Origin: Serratia liquefaciens ATCC 27592
GTDB taxonomy: Bacteria; Pseudomonadota; Gammaproteobacteria; Enterobacterales; Enterobacteriaceae
Direction of reading: 5' to 3'
DNA: 64,000 bases
NCBI RefSeq assembly: GCF_000422085.1
Contig: NC_021741.1
Coordinates: 3,100,001-3,164,000 of the forward strand
Shown: in pieces, positions 25,251-33,055 of the stretch
Numbering within the stretch: position 1 is the stretch's first letter
Layout of the letters: the number at the start of each line of letters is the position of its first letter
Notes under the pieces: model-generated
Told to the model about the DNA's origin: nothing
Database searches by the model: none
What the model saw: the letters and a program-made list of their open reading frames with translations, nothing else
Position numbers and translations under genes: made by a program

Positions 25251-26351
25251 ATGAAGTCGCAAAACGATCCTGGCCGATCCAAATCCCGCCACACTGAGTA
25301 CTCGCTGCTTTTCCCCATCGCCGCCTTGGTGGTGTTGAACCTGTGGGGCAGTACCAGCAATTTCCCGCTGATCGTCGGCATTAACATCATTGCCCTGGTC
25401 GGTATTCTCAGCAGCGCGTTCAGCGTTGTGCGCCACGCCGACGTGCTGGCTCACCGTCTGGGTGAACCCTATGGCTCGCTGATCCTCAGCCTGTCGGTGG
25501 TTATTCTGGAAGTGAGCCTGATTTCTGCGCTGATGGCCACCGGCGACGCCGCACCGGCACTTATGCGCGATACGCTTTACTCCATCATTATGATTGTCAG
25601 CGCCGGCCTGGTGGGCTTCGCTTTATTGCTGGGCGGTCGCAAATTCGCCACCCAATACGTCAATCTGGGCGGTATCAAACAGTATCTGATGGCGATTTTC
25701 CCGCTGGCGGTGATCGTACTGGTGTTCCCCAGTGCGCTGCCGGGCGGCAACTTCAGCACTGGGCAGGCGCTGCTGGTCGCGGTGATTTCCGCCGCCATGT
25801 ACGGCGTGTTCCTGGTGATCCAGACCAAAACCCACCAGAGCCTGTTTGTCTACGAGCACGAAGATGACGACGGTGACCCGCACCACGGCAAACCTTCTTC
25901 GCACAGCAGTGCCTGGCATGCCGGCTGGCTGGTGGTGCATTTGATTGCGGTGATCGCCGTGACCAAGTTCAACGCCAACCCGTTGGAAGGTTTGCTGACC
26001 AAGGTGAATGCCCCTGCGCAGTTTACCGGCTTCCTGGTCGCGCTGTTGATCCTGTCGCCAGAAGGCCTGGGGGCACTGCGTGCGGTGTTGAACAATCAGG
26101 TTCAACGTGCGATGAACCTGTTCTTCGGCTCGGTACTGGCGACCATTTCACTGACGGTACCAGCGGTAACCATCATCGCCACCCTGACCGGGCAAACGCT
26201 GATCTTCGGCCTGCAGACGCCGCATATCGTCGTGATGCTGACCGTGTTGCTGCTGTGCCAGCTGTCATTCTCGACCGGCAGAACCAACGTGCTGAACGGC
26301 ACCGCGCACCTGGCGCTGTTTGCCGCCTATATGATGACCATTTTTGCCTGA
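25251..26351 (+). CDS. chaA: Sodium-potassium/proton antiporter ChaA
   Basis: The 366-residue, 11-12-helix inner-membrane protein belongs to the CaCA family. It matches E. coli ChaA throughout, including the repeated acidic motifs LGEPYGSLILSLSVVILEVSL and VALLILSPEGLGALRAVL, the VYEHEDDDGDPHHGKPSSHS acidic/His-rich cytoplasmic loop and the FSTGRTNVLNG end. It exports Na+, K+ and Ca2+ in exchange for protons at alkaline pH. The ATG at 25251 fits the E. coli N-terminus; GAAGGAG lies 10 bases upstream, a little far. An alternative ATG at 25212 lacks a site. Confidence 0.96.
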   Translation: MKSQNDPGRSKSRHTEYSLLFPIAALVVLNLWGSTSNFPLIVGINIIALVGILSSAFSVVRHADVLAHRLGEPYGSLILSLSVVILEVSLISALMATGDAAPALMRDTLYSIIMIVSAGLVGFALLLGGRKFATQYVNLGGIKQYLMAIFPLAVIVLVFPSALPGGNFSTGQALLVAVISAAMYGVFLVIQTKTHQSLFVYEHEDDDGDPHHGKPSSHSSAWHAGWLVVHLIAVIAVTKFNANPLEGLLTKVNAPAQFTGFLVALLILSPEGLGALRAVLNNQVQRAMNLFFGSVLATISLTVPAVTIIATLTGQTLIFGLQTPHIVVMLTVLLLCQLSFSTGRTNVLNGTAHLALFAAYMMTIFA

Positions 26352-26356
26352 TTGCC

Positions 26357-26387
26357 GGAGGGCGCTTTCGTAGCGCCCTCCCTTTTT
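26357..26387 (+). terminator. Rho-independent terminator of chaA
   Basis: GGAGGGCGCT (26357-26366) pairs with AGCGCCCTCC (26373-26382) followed by TTTTT. The T-run touches the last codon of the convergent lpxO, so the element is packed into a 34-base gap. Confidence 0.9.
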
Positions 26388-27288
26388 AAATCGCGAAAAA
26401 AATACCCGCCGCGATACCGCCAAACAAAATCCATTTAATGATGTAGTACCCGGTTCGGTTCCACGCCTTCAGCCGTTTCCCCACCTTGCGTACCGCATAG
26501 ATATACTTGAACAACTTGTTGACGCCACCGGTACGATCGCCCTCTTCATTGGGTGCGGTAGCCGCGCTCATCAGGTTGCGCCCCAGCCAGTGGTTAATGC
26601 CCTGTGCCCAGCGGAAACGCATCGGTCGCTCAATATCGCAAAACAGAATCAACCGGTTCTGCCCACTCTGATTTTCGGCGTAATGCAGGTAGGTTTCGTC
26701 GAACATCACCGCCTCCCCGTCGCGCCAGCTGTAGCGTTCGCCATCCACCTCGATAAAGCAACGGTCATCATTCGGTGTGATCAACCCCAAATGGTAACGC
26801 AGTGAGCCGGCGTAGGGATCGCGGTGGCGTGGCAGGCGGCTGCCATCCGGCAGTTCGGCAAACATCGCCGCCTTGACCGAAGGCAGGCTACGCAACAGTG
26901 CGGTAGTCTGCGGGCACAGGCTCATCGCCGACGGGTGGTTGTCTTCATACCACTTCAAATAGAAGCGCTTCCAGCCGGTTTTGAAGAACGAATTGAAACC
27001 GGCATCATTATATTGGTCCGAGGCTTTAATCTGCTGGATAGCCATCAGCTGCCGACCTTCATCGCGGATGCTTTGCCAGTTATCCCGCAGCGCCTGCAAT
27101 TCCGGGAATTGCTCCGGCTGCAGATAGGGCGTGGTCGGTACGCGTGAAAACAGGTACATGAAAACGTTCAGCGGAGCAGTAAATGTGGAATGATCGGAGA
27201 GCTGCCGCCAGAAGGTGTAACGCACCCGCCCACGGTAATGGACATACACAACGCATAAAATAAATAGAAGTAAAATAATATATTTCAT
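26386..27288 (-). CDS. lpxO: Lipid A 2-hydroxylase LpxO (Fe(II)/2-oxoglutarate dioxygenase)
   Basis: The 300-residue protein has an N-terminal membrane helix (residues 2-18) and a C-terminal one (about 280-298) around an aspartyl/asparaginyl beta-hydroxylase domain. Iron ligands are visible in LPRHRDPYAGSLRYHLGL (H-x-D) and the later YLHYAEN His, with the 2-oxoglutarate Arg in QNRLILFCD. LpxO hydroxylates the secondary myristate of lipid A on the cytoplasmic face of the inner membrane, affecting stress and peptide resistance. It is convergent with chaA and appears monocistronic. Confidence 0.93.
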   Translation of the reverse strand: MKYIILLLFILCVVYVHYRGRVRYTFWRQLSDHSTFTAPLNVFMYLFSRVPTTPYLQPEQFPELQALRDNWQSIRDEGRQLMAIQQIKASDQYNDAGFNSFFKTGWKRFYLKWYEDNHPSAMSLCPQTTALLRSLPSVKAAMFAELPDGSRLPRHRDPYAGSLRYHLGLITPNDDRCFIEVDGERYSWRDGEAVMFDETYLHYAENQSGQNRLILFCDIERPMRFRWAQGINHWLGRNLMSAATAPNEEGDRTGGVNKLFKYIYAVRKVGKRLKAWNRTGYYIIKWILFGGIAAGIFFAI

Positions 27289-27752
27289 GATTGAACCGCA
27301 TTGAAGATCCCAATACCTTGCACGCCCATCCGGCGTGCACCCCAGATATTTCCTTTAGGCCAATAAGTTGTTGCGCCCGTCTGGAACACCCCTAAGCATT
27401 AACGCTAAACCAACAAAAATCTATACAAAAAACCACAATAGTTTACACAAAGGCTAAACGAGCCGGCGTTATGGGCGGGAACCGCTTGCCCTCTGTCGAT
27501 TCGCTGGTTGGCGCCCAAACCGATGACTGCCCGCCCTCCGGGTTAGATAAAATAGCCTTTGAAATAAAAATAAGCGGGTATTTCAGGCTTGGGTTATTAA
27601 CGATATCCGTTATTCACTCCAGAATAATAAATGACTAATTTGATTTTGATCAGTGTGCAGCAATTCAACCATGATTAACTCAGGGGGCCTGATTAATCCC
27701 AAGGCAAGCCATTAAACAATAATAAAAACAAATAATACGTACGGAATACATC
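27289..27752. other. Divergent promoter region between lpxO and the molybdoenzyme operon
   Basis: The region is AT-rich and has no supported gene. It contains an FNR-like site (listed separately) near the right end. I see no clear lpxO promoter motif such as a PhoP box. Confidence 0.6.
27640..27653. promoter_or_regulatory. FNR-like site upstream of the molybdoenzyme operon
   Basis: TTGAT-TTTG-ATCAG matches FNR consensus TTGATNNNNATCAA at nine of ten fixed positions. Its centre lies about 106 bases before the start codon. Control by FNR is plausible because the operon encodes an anaerobic-type reductase; overlap with a CRP site is an alternative. Confidence 0.7.
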
Positions 27753-30086
27753 ATGAAAAATATATCTGACATCAGAATGAATCGCCGAACCTTGTTAAAA
27801 GGGCTTGGCGTGATTGGGCTGGCCAGCATATCGCCCTGCGTATTTTCCATGGCAATGGATAAGGGCAAACCCCTGCCCCGGGTGCGTCTCAAACTCAGTG
27901 ACTACCAGACGTTTCGTTCAACCTGCGCGATGGAGTGTTTACATTGTAATTTAACGGCTTATGTCTATCAGGGGGAGCTTAAAAAAATAGAAGCCAGCAA
28001 AGATTTTAACGTCAAATGCTGCCTGCGCGGCATCAGCCGGACCAAATGGGTCTATCACCAACAGCGGGTTAAAACACCTTTGCTTCGGGCGGGGGAAAAA
28101 GGTGAAGGGAAATTCAAACCCATATCCTGGGATGAAGCGCTCGATCTGGTTGAACTTAATATTCGTAATACTCTTGCCAGTCACGGTAATAAAGGTCTGT
28201 TAATTTCAAGCCATGCCGGGAATATGGATTCCATTAAAAACGACATGGGGAAAGCCTTCTTTGATTACCTCGGCGGGGCGACAAAACGCTCCGGTTCCTT
28301 ATGCTGCTCTGCGGTGACCGCCGCCATGATCCCAATGCTTGGCCTGCGCTACGCGGATATGCGCGACACCATTGCCGACAGCCGCTACATTCTGTGCTGG
28401 GGCAATAATCCGGCCGTGACCATGCAGGCCTATTTCAAAGAATATATTAAGGCACAGGAAAGAGGCGCGCGCCTGGTGGTGATCGATCCCCGCTTTAACG
28501 AAACCGCCGCCAAAGCCGATGAGTGGATCCCTATCGTTCCCGGCACCGACACCGCACTGGCATTGGGGATGATCAAAATCATCATTGATGAACAGCGCTA
28601 CGACGCTGACTTCCTGCGGCGACACACCGGGGCCGTTTATCTGGTGAACCCCCAGCAAAAACAGCTCCGAGAAGATCCGCAGGACAAAGAAAGCTATCTG
28701 GTGTACGACACTCTAAGCCGCCGTCTGGTGCGCCATGACACACCCACCATCGTCCCGGCGCTCACCCAGGCCGAATTGCCTGCCGATGCGGCTTATACCA
28801 CGGTATTTGAACTGATCCGTCAGGAGTCGGTTCCCTGGACCGTCGAGAAAGTGGCGGCGGAAACCGACATCCCGGCGGCCACCCTGCTCCGTTTGGCGCG
28901 TGAATATGCCAGCAATACACCTTCGATGATCGTACAGAACATGTCCGGCGCTCAGCGCACCGAATTCGGCACATACGTGGCGGCCAGCCAGTTTTATCTG
29001 GCGCTGCTGACCGGCAATATGGGCAAAGCCGGTGGCGGAGTCTGCGACGCGGGCGGCGCCAAACAAATGATGAAGTTCAGTCCGCCGCTGCCTCCGGCAC
29101 CCAACGTACAAAAAATTCCGCCGATACCGGTCGCCAAAACCGGCGAGTGGATTGTCAACGATCGCCCTCACCCCATCAACTTTTGGTGGATCATGACCAT
29201 GGGCGCGCTGACCCAGTTGCCCAACACCAATATGGTGAAGAAAGCCCTGAAGAAGGTGCCGTTTGTCGTCGTGGCCGATAACCTGATGAGTTCCACCACG
29301 CTGTATGCCGATCTGGTGTTGCCGGTCACCACCATCTTTGAAGATCTCAGCCTGATGGCTGGCGTTCGCAGCCACTATGTCCAACTGATGGAAAAGGCGG
29401 TAGAACCGGTGGCGGAGGCCAAACCGGATTACTGGATTTTTGCCCGGTTGGCGGAACGCTTCGGCTTCGGCGAGGTGTTTAACCAGCCGATCGAACACTA
29501 TATAGAAAACTGTTTGGCCGGAACCGGCCTCACTATCGAACAGCTACGTAAAGGACCGATTAAACCAGCCCCCACGCCGTGGATCCCGTTCAAAGACGGT
29601 ATTTTTCGCACGCCAACCCGAAAGGCCCACTTCTTTATTGAAGAGTGGCAGAAGAAAGATTTCCCACCGATTGTGACCTACATGCAGGTGAAAGAGTCGC
29701 CGAAAGGCTCGCCGGAGCTGGCGAAAACATATCCATTAATGGCCGTTCAGCGCAAGCTGGCGCGCAGCATCCACTCCAGCCACGGCATGAATGAATGGAT
29801 CCTCGAGGTGCAGCGCAATCAGCCCAATATCATGATCCATCCGGATGATGCCGCCAGCCGCCATATCAGGAACGGTGAATGGGCGATTGCTTTTAATCAC
29901 CGTGGAGAACACCGGGCATTGGCGGTGGTAACGCGTCAAATCAAACGCGGCGTGGTATGCCTGGATAACGGCTGGTGGGAACAGCAAGGCGGCAGCAGCA
30001 GCCACGTCACCAACGACCATGCGGAAGTGCTGGGCAACGGTCATTGCTGTAACAGCACCCTGGTCGACGTCCGGGCGGAGGCATAA
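27753..30086 (+). CDS. Tat-exported molybdopterin oxidoreductase, catalytic subunit (DMSO-reductase superfamily, Cys-type)
   Basis: The 777-residue precursor begins with a twin-arginine signal (NRRTLLKGLGVIGLAS). An N-terminal [4Fe-4S] motif Cys58-x3-Cys62-x2-Cys65 with Cys89/90 follows, then the molybdopterin domains (ISWDEALDLVELN; CWGNNPAVTM; VVIDPRFNETAAKADEWIPI; NLMSSTTLYADLVLPVTT; a C-terminal dinucleotide-binding domain ending around HVTNDHAEV). The probable Mo ligand is Cys184 in GSLCCSAVTA, where DMSO and TMAO reductases have Ser; Cys is typical of polysulfide, thiosulfate, arsenate and periplasmic nitrate enzymes. The likely role is a periplasmic quinol-linked reductase, substrate unknown. 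It is the first gene of a three-gene operon with ferredoxin and anchor subunits. No TorD/DmsD-type chaperone gene lies beside it. Confidence 0.9.
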   Translation: MKNISDIRMNRRTLLKGLGVIGLASISPCVFSMAMDKGKPLPRVRLKLSDYQTFRSTCAMECLHCNLTAYVYQGELKKIEASKDFNVKCCLRGISRTKWVYHQQRVKTPLLRAGEKGEGKFKPISWDEALDLVELNIRNTLASHGNKGLLISSHAGNMDSIKNDMGKAFFDYLGGATKRSGSLCCSAVTAAMIPMLGLRYADMRDTIADSRYILCWGNNPAVTMQAYFKEYIKAQERGARLVVIDPRFNETAAKADEWIPIVPGTDTALALGMIKIIIDEQRYDADFLRRHTGAVYLVNPQQKQLREDPQDKESYLVYDTLSRRLVRHDTPTIVPALTQAELPADAAYTTVFELIRQESVPWTVEKVAAETDIPAATLLRLAREYASNTPSMIVQNMSGAQRTEFGTYVAASQFYLALLTGNMGKAGGGVCDAGGAKQMMKFSPPLPPAPNVQKIPPIPVAKTGEWIVNDRPHPINFWWIMTMGALTQLPNTNMVKKALKKVPFVVVADNLMSSTTLYADLVLPVTTIFEDLSLMAGVRSHYVQLMEKAVEPVAEAKPDYWIFARLAERFGFGEVFNQPIEHYIENCLAGTGLTIEQLRKGPIKPAPTPWIPFKDGIFRTPTRKAHFFIEEWQKKDFPPIVTYMQVKESPKGSPELAKTYPLMAVQRKLARSIHSSHGMNEWILEVQRNQPNIMIHPDDAASRHIRNGEWAIAFNHRGEHRALAVVTRQIKRGVVCLDNGWWEQQGGSSSHVTNDHAEVLGNGHCCNSTLVDVRAEA

Positions 30087-30088
30087 TC

Positions 30089-30643
30089 ATGGTCAGACAA
30101 TATGGATTTTTAGTCGATATGCGCGGCTGTTATGGCTGCAAAACCTGCTCGATGGCCTGCAAATCTGAAAATGCCACCCCGGCTGGCGTGCTGTGGCGGC
30201 GGGTCAGAGAATTTCACTTTGACGCCCCGAACGCGATGGCGTTTATCTCGATGTCGTGCAACCACTGCGACGATCCGCAGTGCATGAAAGTCTGTCCGGC
30301 GGATACCTACAGCAAGCGACCTGACGGCATTGTCGTGCAGGATCATGACAAATGTATTGGTTGCCGGATGTGCATTATGGCTTGCCCTTATAATGCGCCG
30401 GTATTTGATCCCGTCGAAGGAAAAACCAGTAAGTGCAATCTGTGCGCTGAGCGCCTGGATGAAGGGCTGCTGCCCCGCTGCGTCGCGTCCTGCCCGGCCG
30501 GTGTGCTGCAGTTTGGCGATATTGACGAACTGCGCGCTCGCCATTCCGCTGACCTGACGCGTATCGAGACCCGCTACTCACTGCCGGATCATCGAATCAG
30601 TCAGCCCAATATCGTCATTATTCCCGCCGGTGATAAGGAATAG
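30089..30643 (+). CDS. Four-cluster ferredoxin subunit of the molybdoenzyme (DmsB/PsrB-like)
   Basis: The 184-residue protein has four Cys clusters: CYGCKTCSMAC, CNHCDDPQCMKVCP, CIGCRMCIMACP and CNLCAERLDEGLLPRCVASCP. They bind four [4Fe-4S] centres and carry electrons between the membrane anchor and the catalytic subunit. It has no signal peptide and presumably rides with the Tat-exported partner. The start is 2 bases after the stop of the catalytic gene, and the next gene starts 3 bases after its end. Confidence 0.95.
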   Translation: MVRQYGFLVDMRGCYGCKTCSMACKSENATPAGVLWRRVREFHFDAPNAMAFISMSCNHCDDPQCMKVCPADTYSKRPDGIVVQDHDKCIGCRMCIMACPYNAPVFDPVEGKTSKCNLCAERLDEGLLPRCVASCPAGVLQFGDIDELRARHSADLTRIETRYSLPDHRISQPNIVIIPAGDKE

Positions 30644-30646
30644 CCC

Positions 30647-31516
30647 ATGTCTGAATATGAACTTCCCTTGGTCTTTTTTACCGTGTTTTGTCAGTGGGCG
30701 GTCGGCACTATCGTAGCCATCACGGTATTGATTCTGGCGCAGCCGAGCTGGCTAAGCGACAAGAGACGCTTAAATGTCCTGCGACAGCTGGCGTTAGGGA
30801 TTGTGGCGATCAATATCCTCGGCTCCGTGCTGTCGCTGTTGCATCTGGGTTCACCCACCGGCGCCTATCGAGCGATTCTGGGGATCGGCCATTCCTGGCT
30901 CAGCCGGGAAGTCATCGCTTTCTCCTTGCTGAACGCGGTGGTCGTCATCTGGGCCGCCATGATGTTTCGCTTTAACTCAAACCCCAGGCTGATTCGCCAG
31001 GTTAGCCTGCTGGCATCGGGCGCGGGCGTGGCTGCAATCCTGGTTTCCGCACAGGTTTATTACCAGATGGTGAGCCACCCTCTGTGGCACTCGCCGCTCA
31101 CCCACCTCGGTTTTATCGCCACCGCCCTGTTGCTGGGGTTTACCACCCTTGGGCTGCGGCTCAGCGTGTTCAATGCGGCTCAAAATGATCGCGAAAGGTG
31201 GCTCCCCGTCGCGTTGCCGACAGGCATTTTATGCGGCGTGCTATTGCTGTTAGTCGTGATCCTGGGCTACAGCGCCGGGTTCAACCAGCAAGGAAAAATG
31301 CTCGCCAGCGCCGTCACCGTTTTTGGCTCGGGTCTGATGGGGTGGCTTATTTTTGGCGCGCTGATTACCGGCAGCGGATTGGCGGCCTATCTGTACCAAC
31401 GGCCGGTTCTGAACGTTGGCGTGGCGGGCGCACTGATGCTGACGCTGCTCTCAGCCTGTATTGGTGGCCGAATGCTGTTTTACGCCGGCGTCATGAGCCA
31501 ATACCCTTGGTTTTAA
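30647..31516 (+). CDS. DmsC-type membrane anchor subunit
   Basis: The 289-residue protein has about eight hydrophobic helices and DmsC-family hallmarks: the N-terminal ELPLVFFTVFCQWAVGTIV and the SVLSLLHLGSPTGAYRAI segment with HSWLSREVIAFS, ending in GRMLFYAGVM. DmsC anchors oxidise menaquinol and pass electrons to the ferredoxin subunit. Combination with a Cys-ligated catalytic subunit is notable because PsrC/NrfD-type anchors are more usual for such enzymes. It is the last gene of the operon, followed by a strong hairpin. Confidence 0.93.
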   Translation: MSEYELPLVFFTVFCQWAVGTIVAITVLILAQPSWLSDKRRLNVLRQLALGIVAINILGSVLSLLHLGSPTGAYRAILGIGHSWLSREVIAFSLLNAVVVIWAAMMFRFNSNPRLIRQVSLLASGAGVAAILVSAQVYYQMVSHPLWHSPLTHLGFIATALLLGFTTLGLRLSVFNAAQNDRERWLPVALPTGILCGVLLLLVVILGYSAGFNQQGKMLASAVTVFGSGLMGWLIFGALITGSGLAAYLYQRPVLNVGVAGALMLTLLSACIGGRMLFYAGVMSQYPWF

Positions 31517-31546
31517 TGTTGCGGCTGCGCTGATATTCAAGGCAAG

Positions 31547-31571
31547 AAAAAGGCCGCCGAGGCGGCCTTTT
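31547..31571. terminator. Bidirectional terminator between the molybdoenzyme operon and phoH
   Basis: AAAAGGCCGCC-GA-GGCGGCCTTTT is a perfect stem flanked by A- and T-runs on either side, so it serves both converging transcripts. Confidence 0.93.
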
Positions 31572-31586
31572 GTGAACGGGCAGGTG

Positions 31587-32372
31587 TTAACTGTAGGCGT
31601 TGAGCGTACGCTGGCACAAGGCGGAGCGGACGCAGTCTTGTTTATCAAAGCGGATGATGCCGATCATTTCATCCTCTTCGAAGCGCTCCATCGCATCGCT
31701 GAGGCCGGACTTCACGCCGCGCGGCAAGTCGCACTGGGTGATGTCACCATTGACGATGACCGTGACGTTCTCACCCAGACGGGTCAGGAACATCTTCATT
31801 TGGCTGGCGGTAACGTTCTGGGCTTCATCCAGAATAACCACCGCATTTTCGAAAGTACGCCCGCGCATATAAGCGAAAGGCGCGATCTCCACCTTGCCGA
31901 TTTCCGGACGCAGGCAGTATTGCATAAAGGACGATCCTAAACGGCGCACCAGAATGTCATACACCGGACGGAAATAAGGGGCGAATTTCTCAGAGATATC
32001 CCCCGGCAAGAAACCGAGGTCTTCATCCGCCTGCAGAACCGGACGAGTAACGATAATCCGATCCACTTCTTTATGTATAAGGGCTTCGGCCGCTTTCGCA
32101 GCGCTGATAAATGTTTTGCCGCAGCCGGCTTCACCGGTGGCAAATATCAACTGCTTCTTGTCTATGGCTATTAAGTAATGACCCTGAGCTTCGGTTCGAG
32201 CCAGAATGGGGGAGCTATCGCGCTTGTCACGTGCCATGCCGATAGACTCAACACCACCCATTTGTACCAGCGAGGTTACGGATTCTTCTTCCAGCTGGCG
32301 ATGACTACGAGCGTCACGGCGAATAACGCGTTTCGCTTCACGACGTGCTTTGATCACTGCTTTTTGTCTCAT
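31587..32372 (-). CDS. phoH: PhoH family ATPase
   Basis: The 261-residue protein is near-identical in layout to E. coli PhoH: a basic N-terminus (QKAVIKARREAKRVIRRDAR), Walker A GEAGCGKTFISAAKA, VTRPVLQADEDLGFLPGDI, Walker B VVILDEAQNVTASQMKMFLT and sensor NGDITQCDLPRG. It is an RNA-helicase-like cytoplasmic ATPase of the phosphate-starvation regulon with unclear cellular role. In E. coli phoH follows the efeUOB genes; here pqqU lies between. I searched the upstream region by eye for a PhoB box and found no convincing one. Confidence 0.96.
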   Translation of the reverse strand: MRQKAVIKARREAKRVIRRDARSHRQLEEESVTSLVQMGGVESIGMARDKRDSSPILARTEAQGHYLIAIDKKQLIFATGEAGCGKTFISAAKAAEALIHKEVDRIIVTRPVLQADEDLGFLPGDISEKFAPYFRPVYDILVRRLGSSFMQYCLRPEIGKVEIAPFAYMRGRTFENAVVILDEAQNVTASQMKMFLTRLGENVTVIVNGDITQCDLPRGVKSGLSDAMERFEEDEMIGIIRFDKQDCVRSALCQRTLNAYS

Positions 32373-32995
32373 AGTGGCACCTTACAGTTTGTTTCACCTA
32401 CCGCAACGGCCTGGCCGTGCGATTATGTTTCACATACAGATGCGGGTTTGGCTCCCTTTTGAGCCGACGATAGCCAATAGAAAAAGTGAATATCCGACGG
32501 GCATTTCGGCACGCCGATTTTTCACGGGACAACGCGATTGCATAATTAAATCGAGAGAGAAAAGTGACAGGAATTTGTGATAACGGGAGTGCGGTCTGGT
32601 CAGAAAAAGAGAGTCGGAGAGAGTGCCCTCGTTACAACGAGTCATCAGGGAAGAACTGTTATTTTTTCTTTCTAGCCCAACCAAGGACTTTACCATTAGC
32701 GATCCCCGCAGTGTTATTTACAGCTTCGAGCTGTGCACCTTGTGAAAACTACCGCCAGATGATTACAGTATAATGACATTCAAACCGCGCACGTTGCTAA
32801 AATGTAAAAAAATTTAATCTTTTTTGTTTTTAGGCGCCGCAAGAACACTATATCACGCCGATTACGTCATTCAATAAAATTTTTATCACGTTAGATATCA
32901 TGCTGTTATGATTAAAATACGCGGATGACATTTCGGTTTCCTGATTAAATTTTGCACAAACAAAAACCTGCACATCGCCCCAAATTTATAAATAA
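32373..32995. other. Intergenic region upstream of phoH and downstream of pqqU
   Basis: The 620-base region is AT-rich with no open frame that looks coding. A TGACAG half-site occurs near 32563-32568 but lacks a good second repeat of a Pho box. Nothing else is supported. Confidence 0.5.
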
Positions 32996-32999
32996 AAAA

Positions 33000-33017
33000 G
33001 GCGGGAAAGCTCCCGCC
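33000..33017 (-). terminator. Rho-independent terminator of pqqU
   Basis: GGCGGGA (33000-33006) pairs with TCCCGCC (33011-33017); on the minus strand it is followed by TTTTTTATT. It lies about 40 bases past the pqqU stop. Confidence 0.9.
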
Positions 33018-33055
33018 CTGCCGTTCTTTGATTGCGTCGGTAACGCTGTTTAGCG

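Noticed and set aside
32561..32582. Possible Pho box upstream of phoH
   Set aside because: Only one CTGTCA-like half-site is convincing; the second repeat has about three of seven matches at the required spacing.
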